Below, piece by piece: positions 63,190 through 64,000 of a stretch of DNA of 64,000 nucleotides (within the stretch, counting starts at the first letter, position 1; each line of letters begins with the position of its first letter). A model generated the notes under the pieces. It searched no databases, was not told where the DNA came from, and was given only the letters and a program-made list of their open reading frames with translations. Made by a program: the position numbers and the translations under genes. Source of the stretch: Stenotrophomonas sp. MYb238 (lineage in GTDB: Bacteria > Pseudomonadota > Gammaproteobacteria > Xanthomonadales > Xanthomonadaceae). The DNA is taken from assembly GCF_009496535.1 (NCBI RefSeq), contig NZ_WIDL01000010.1:62001-126000 (forward strand), read 5' to 3'.

Positions 63190-63708
63190 TTAGCGGTTGC
63201 CGATGATCTCCACCCAGTAGCCGTCAGGGTCCTTGATGAAGGCCAGATGCTTCATGCGTCCGTCCTGCAGGCGCTTCTGGAACGGCACGCCCAGTTCCTC
63301 GAAGCGGGCGCATGCCGCTTCCAGTTCCGGCACCGACACGCAGATGTGGCCGAAGCCGCGCGGCTCGCTGTTGCCGTCGTGGTAGACCGGGCCGTCCTGG
63401 TTCTCGGTGCCGTGGTTGTGGGTCAGTTCCAGCACGCCGGGAATGCCGGCCATCCACAGCCGGCGCTGTGCGTCGTCCTCGGGCACCTGCGTGCCCTCCG
63501 GCACGTAGGCCAGGAAGTACAGGCTGAACGCGGCTTCGGGGAAATCGCGCTTGTCGATCAGGCGGAAGCCGAGCACGCGGGTGTAGAAATCCAGCGAGGC
63601 GGCGATGTCCTTGACCCGCAGCATGGTGTGGTTGAAGACGAAGCCGTTGGTTTCGGCCGGCGGCTGCGTGGCCACGCCGGGCTGCTGGTGGAGAGCGTTC
63701 AGGCTCAT
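63190..63708 (-). CDS. gloA: Glyoxalase I (lactoylglutathione lyase), long zinc-type
   Basis: The 172-residue product closely follows eukaryote-like glyoxalase I: NHTMLRVKDIAASLDFYTRV with LGF next, SLYFLAY, VLELTHNHGTENQ, a GNSEPRGFGHICVSVP block and [13 protein letters not shown]. Metal ligands by alignment are His 27, Glu 94, His 121 and Glu 167; His 27 takes the place of human Gln 33. It turns the methylglyoxal-glutathione adduct into lactoylglutathione. A CAGGAGCAACGCC ribosome site and a TAGAAT box lie upstream. Its 3' end has been duplicated downstream. Confidence 0.95.
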   Translation of the reverse strand: MSLNALHQQPGVATQPPAETNGFVFNHTMLRVKDIAASLDFYTRVLGFRLIDKRDFPEAAFSLYFLAYVPEGTQVPEDDAQRRLWMAGIPGVLELTHNHGTENQDGPVYHDGNSEPRGFGHICVSVPELEAACARFEELGVPFQKRLQDGRMKHLAFIKDPDGYWVEIIGNR

Positions 63709-63738
63709 GGCGTTGCTCCTGGGTGTGGGGGAAGGGCG

Positions 63739-63744
63739 ATTCTA
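63739..63744 (-). promoter_or_regulatory. TAGAAT -10 element before gloA
   Basis: CTAGAATCGCCC on the minus strand, 30 bases before the ATG. Confidence 0.5.
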
Positions 63745-63764
63745 GAGGGCCGGGCGTGTCGGCA

Positions 63765-63791
63765 CCGGGAACGCGGTGGCCGCGCTCCCGG
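63765..63791 (-). terminator. Hairpin between the DUF411 gene and gloA
   Basis: CCGGGAACGCGG and CCGCGCTCCCGG pair with one weak position around TGG, 16 bases after the DUF411 stop. No T run, so termination is uncertain. Confidence 0.45.
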
Positions 63792-63806
63792 ATGGACCCG
63801 GGTGGC

Positions 63807-64000
63807 TCAGGGGTGCCGGGAGTACGGCTGCAGCGCGCCATCCTTGCCGAGCAGCGCGACGGTGAACGCGTCGCGGCGGCCGTCGGGCGACTCCATGCCG
63901 GGCGAACCGACGGGCATGCCCGGCAGCACCAGGCCGCGCGCGGCCGGCTTCTCGCGCAGCAGGCGCTGCACGTCCGCGGCCGGGACGTGGCCTTCCAGCA
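63807..64000 (-). CDS. DUF411 protein (5' part outside window)
   Basis: Only the last 64 codons are present: LEGHVPAADVQRLLREKPAA, then RGLVLPGMPVGSPGMESPDG and a YSRHP end. EGHVPA...GLVLPGMPVGSPGM is the DUF411 hallmark. These are small periplasmic proteins often near copper-resistance genes and thought to bind metal; the conserved GMP/GSPGM loop supplies methionines. The start, any signal peptide and the neighbours lie outside the window. Confidence 0.88.
   Translation of the reverse strand, partial: LEGHVPAADVQRLLREKPAARGLVLPGMPVGSPGMESPDGRRDAFTVALLGKDGALQPYSRHP

Overview
The window is GC-rich bacterial DNA whose gene content points to the Xanthomonadaceae (Pseudoxanthomonas, Luteimonas, Lysobacter or Stenotrophomonas type; the genus cannot be fixed from sequence alone). 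The main pointers are: an E2 gene followed by a dihydrolipoamide dehydrogenase that carries its own lipoyl domains; the order atpIBEFHAGDC, then glmU, then glmS; DUF1415, DUF3016 and YajQ proteins; a TonB-dependent receptor; and many REP/REPIN repeats with a GTAG head. No rRNA, tRNA, CRISPR array, transposase or phage gene was seen.

Layout. 1-13 kb is housekeeping: a cut DUF3016 gene, an orphan hybrid histidine kinase, the overlapping trio rsmC-rsuA-HAD phosphatase, DUF1801, DUF1415, yajQ, a secreted serine hydrolase, a drug/metabolite transporter, the methionine importer metN-metI-metQ, and a papain-like hydrolase. 13-20 kb holds an OmpW-type porin, a family 6 DNA glycosylase, aceF-lpd, and two exported proteins. 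20.4-27.6 kb is the complete nine-gene F1Fo ATP synthase operon, with hairpins or repeats in three of its gaps. A GtrA-like protein and glmU follow.

30.5-46.5 kb is the most unusual block. It is one leftward array lying between glmU and glmS: a periplasmic adaptor, one MacB/LolD-type ABC ATPase, eight FtsX/MacB-type permeases arranged as four A/B pairs, a secreted NTF2-like protein, then an NtrC-family sigma-54 activator and its NtrY-like kinase. A good sigma-54 (-24/-12) promoter lies just before the adaptor. Behind it, at activator-site distance, are two near-perfect TGTCC/GGACA palindromes. The block therefore looks like a self-contained, kinase-controlled, sigma-54-driven multi-permease export system.

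46.7-53 kb holds glmS, a membrane-bound CadC-like regulator with a beta-propeller, a small secreted protein, and an AraC-type regulator preceded by a second cluster of TGTCC palindromes; a TonB-dependent receptor follows. 55.8-62.8 kb is a complete Wadjet (jetABCD) plasmid-defence operon, probably type II. It carries two repeat insertions: one at the jetA/jetB junction and one in frame inside jetD. The right end holds gloA, a tandem duplication of a REPIN plus the 3' end of gloA, and a cut DUF411 gene.

Coordinates come from reading frames, start-codon context and overlaps. Functional names rest on motif recognition by eye; no database search was run.
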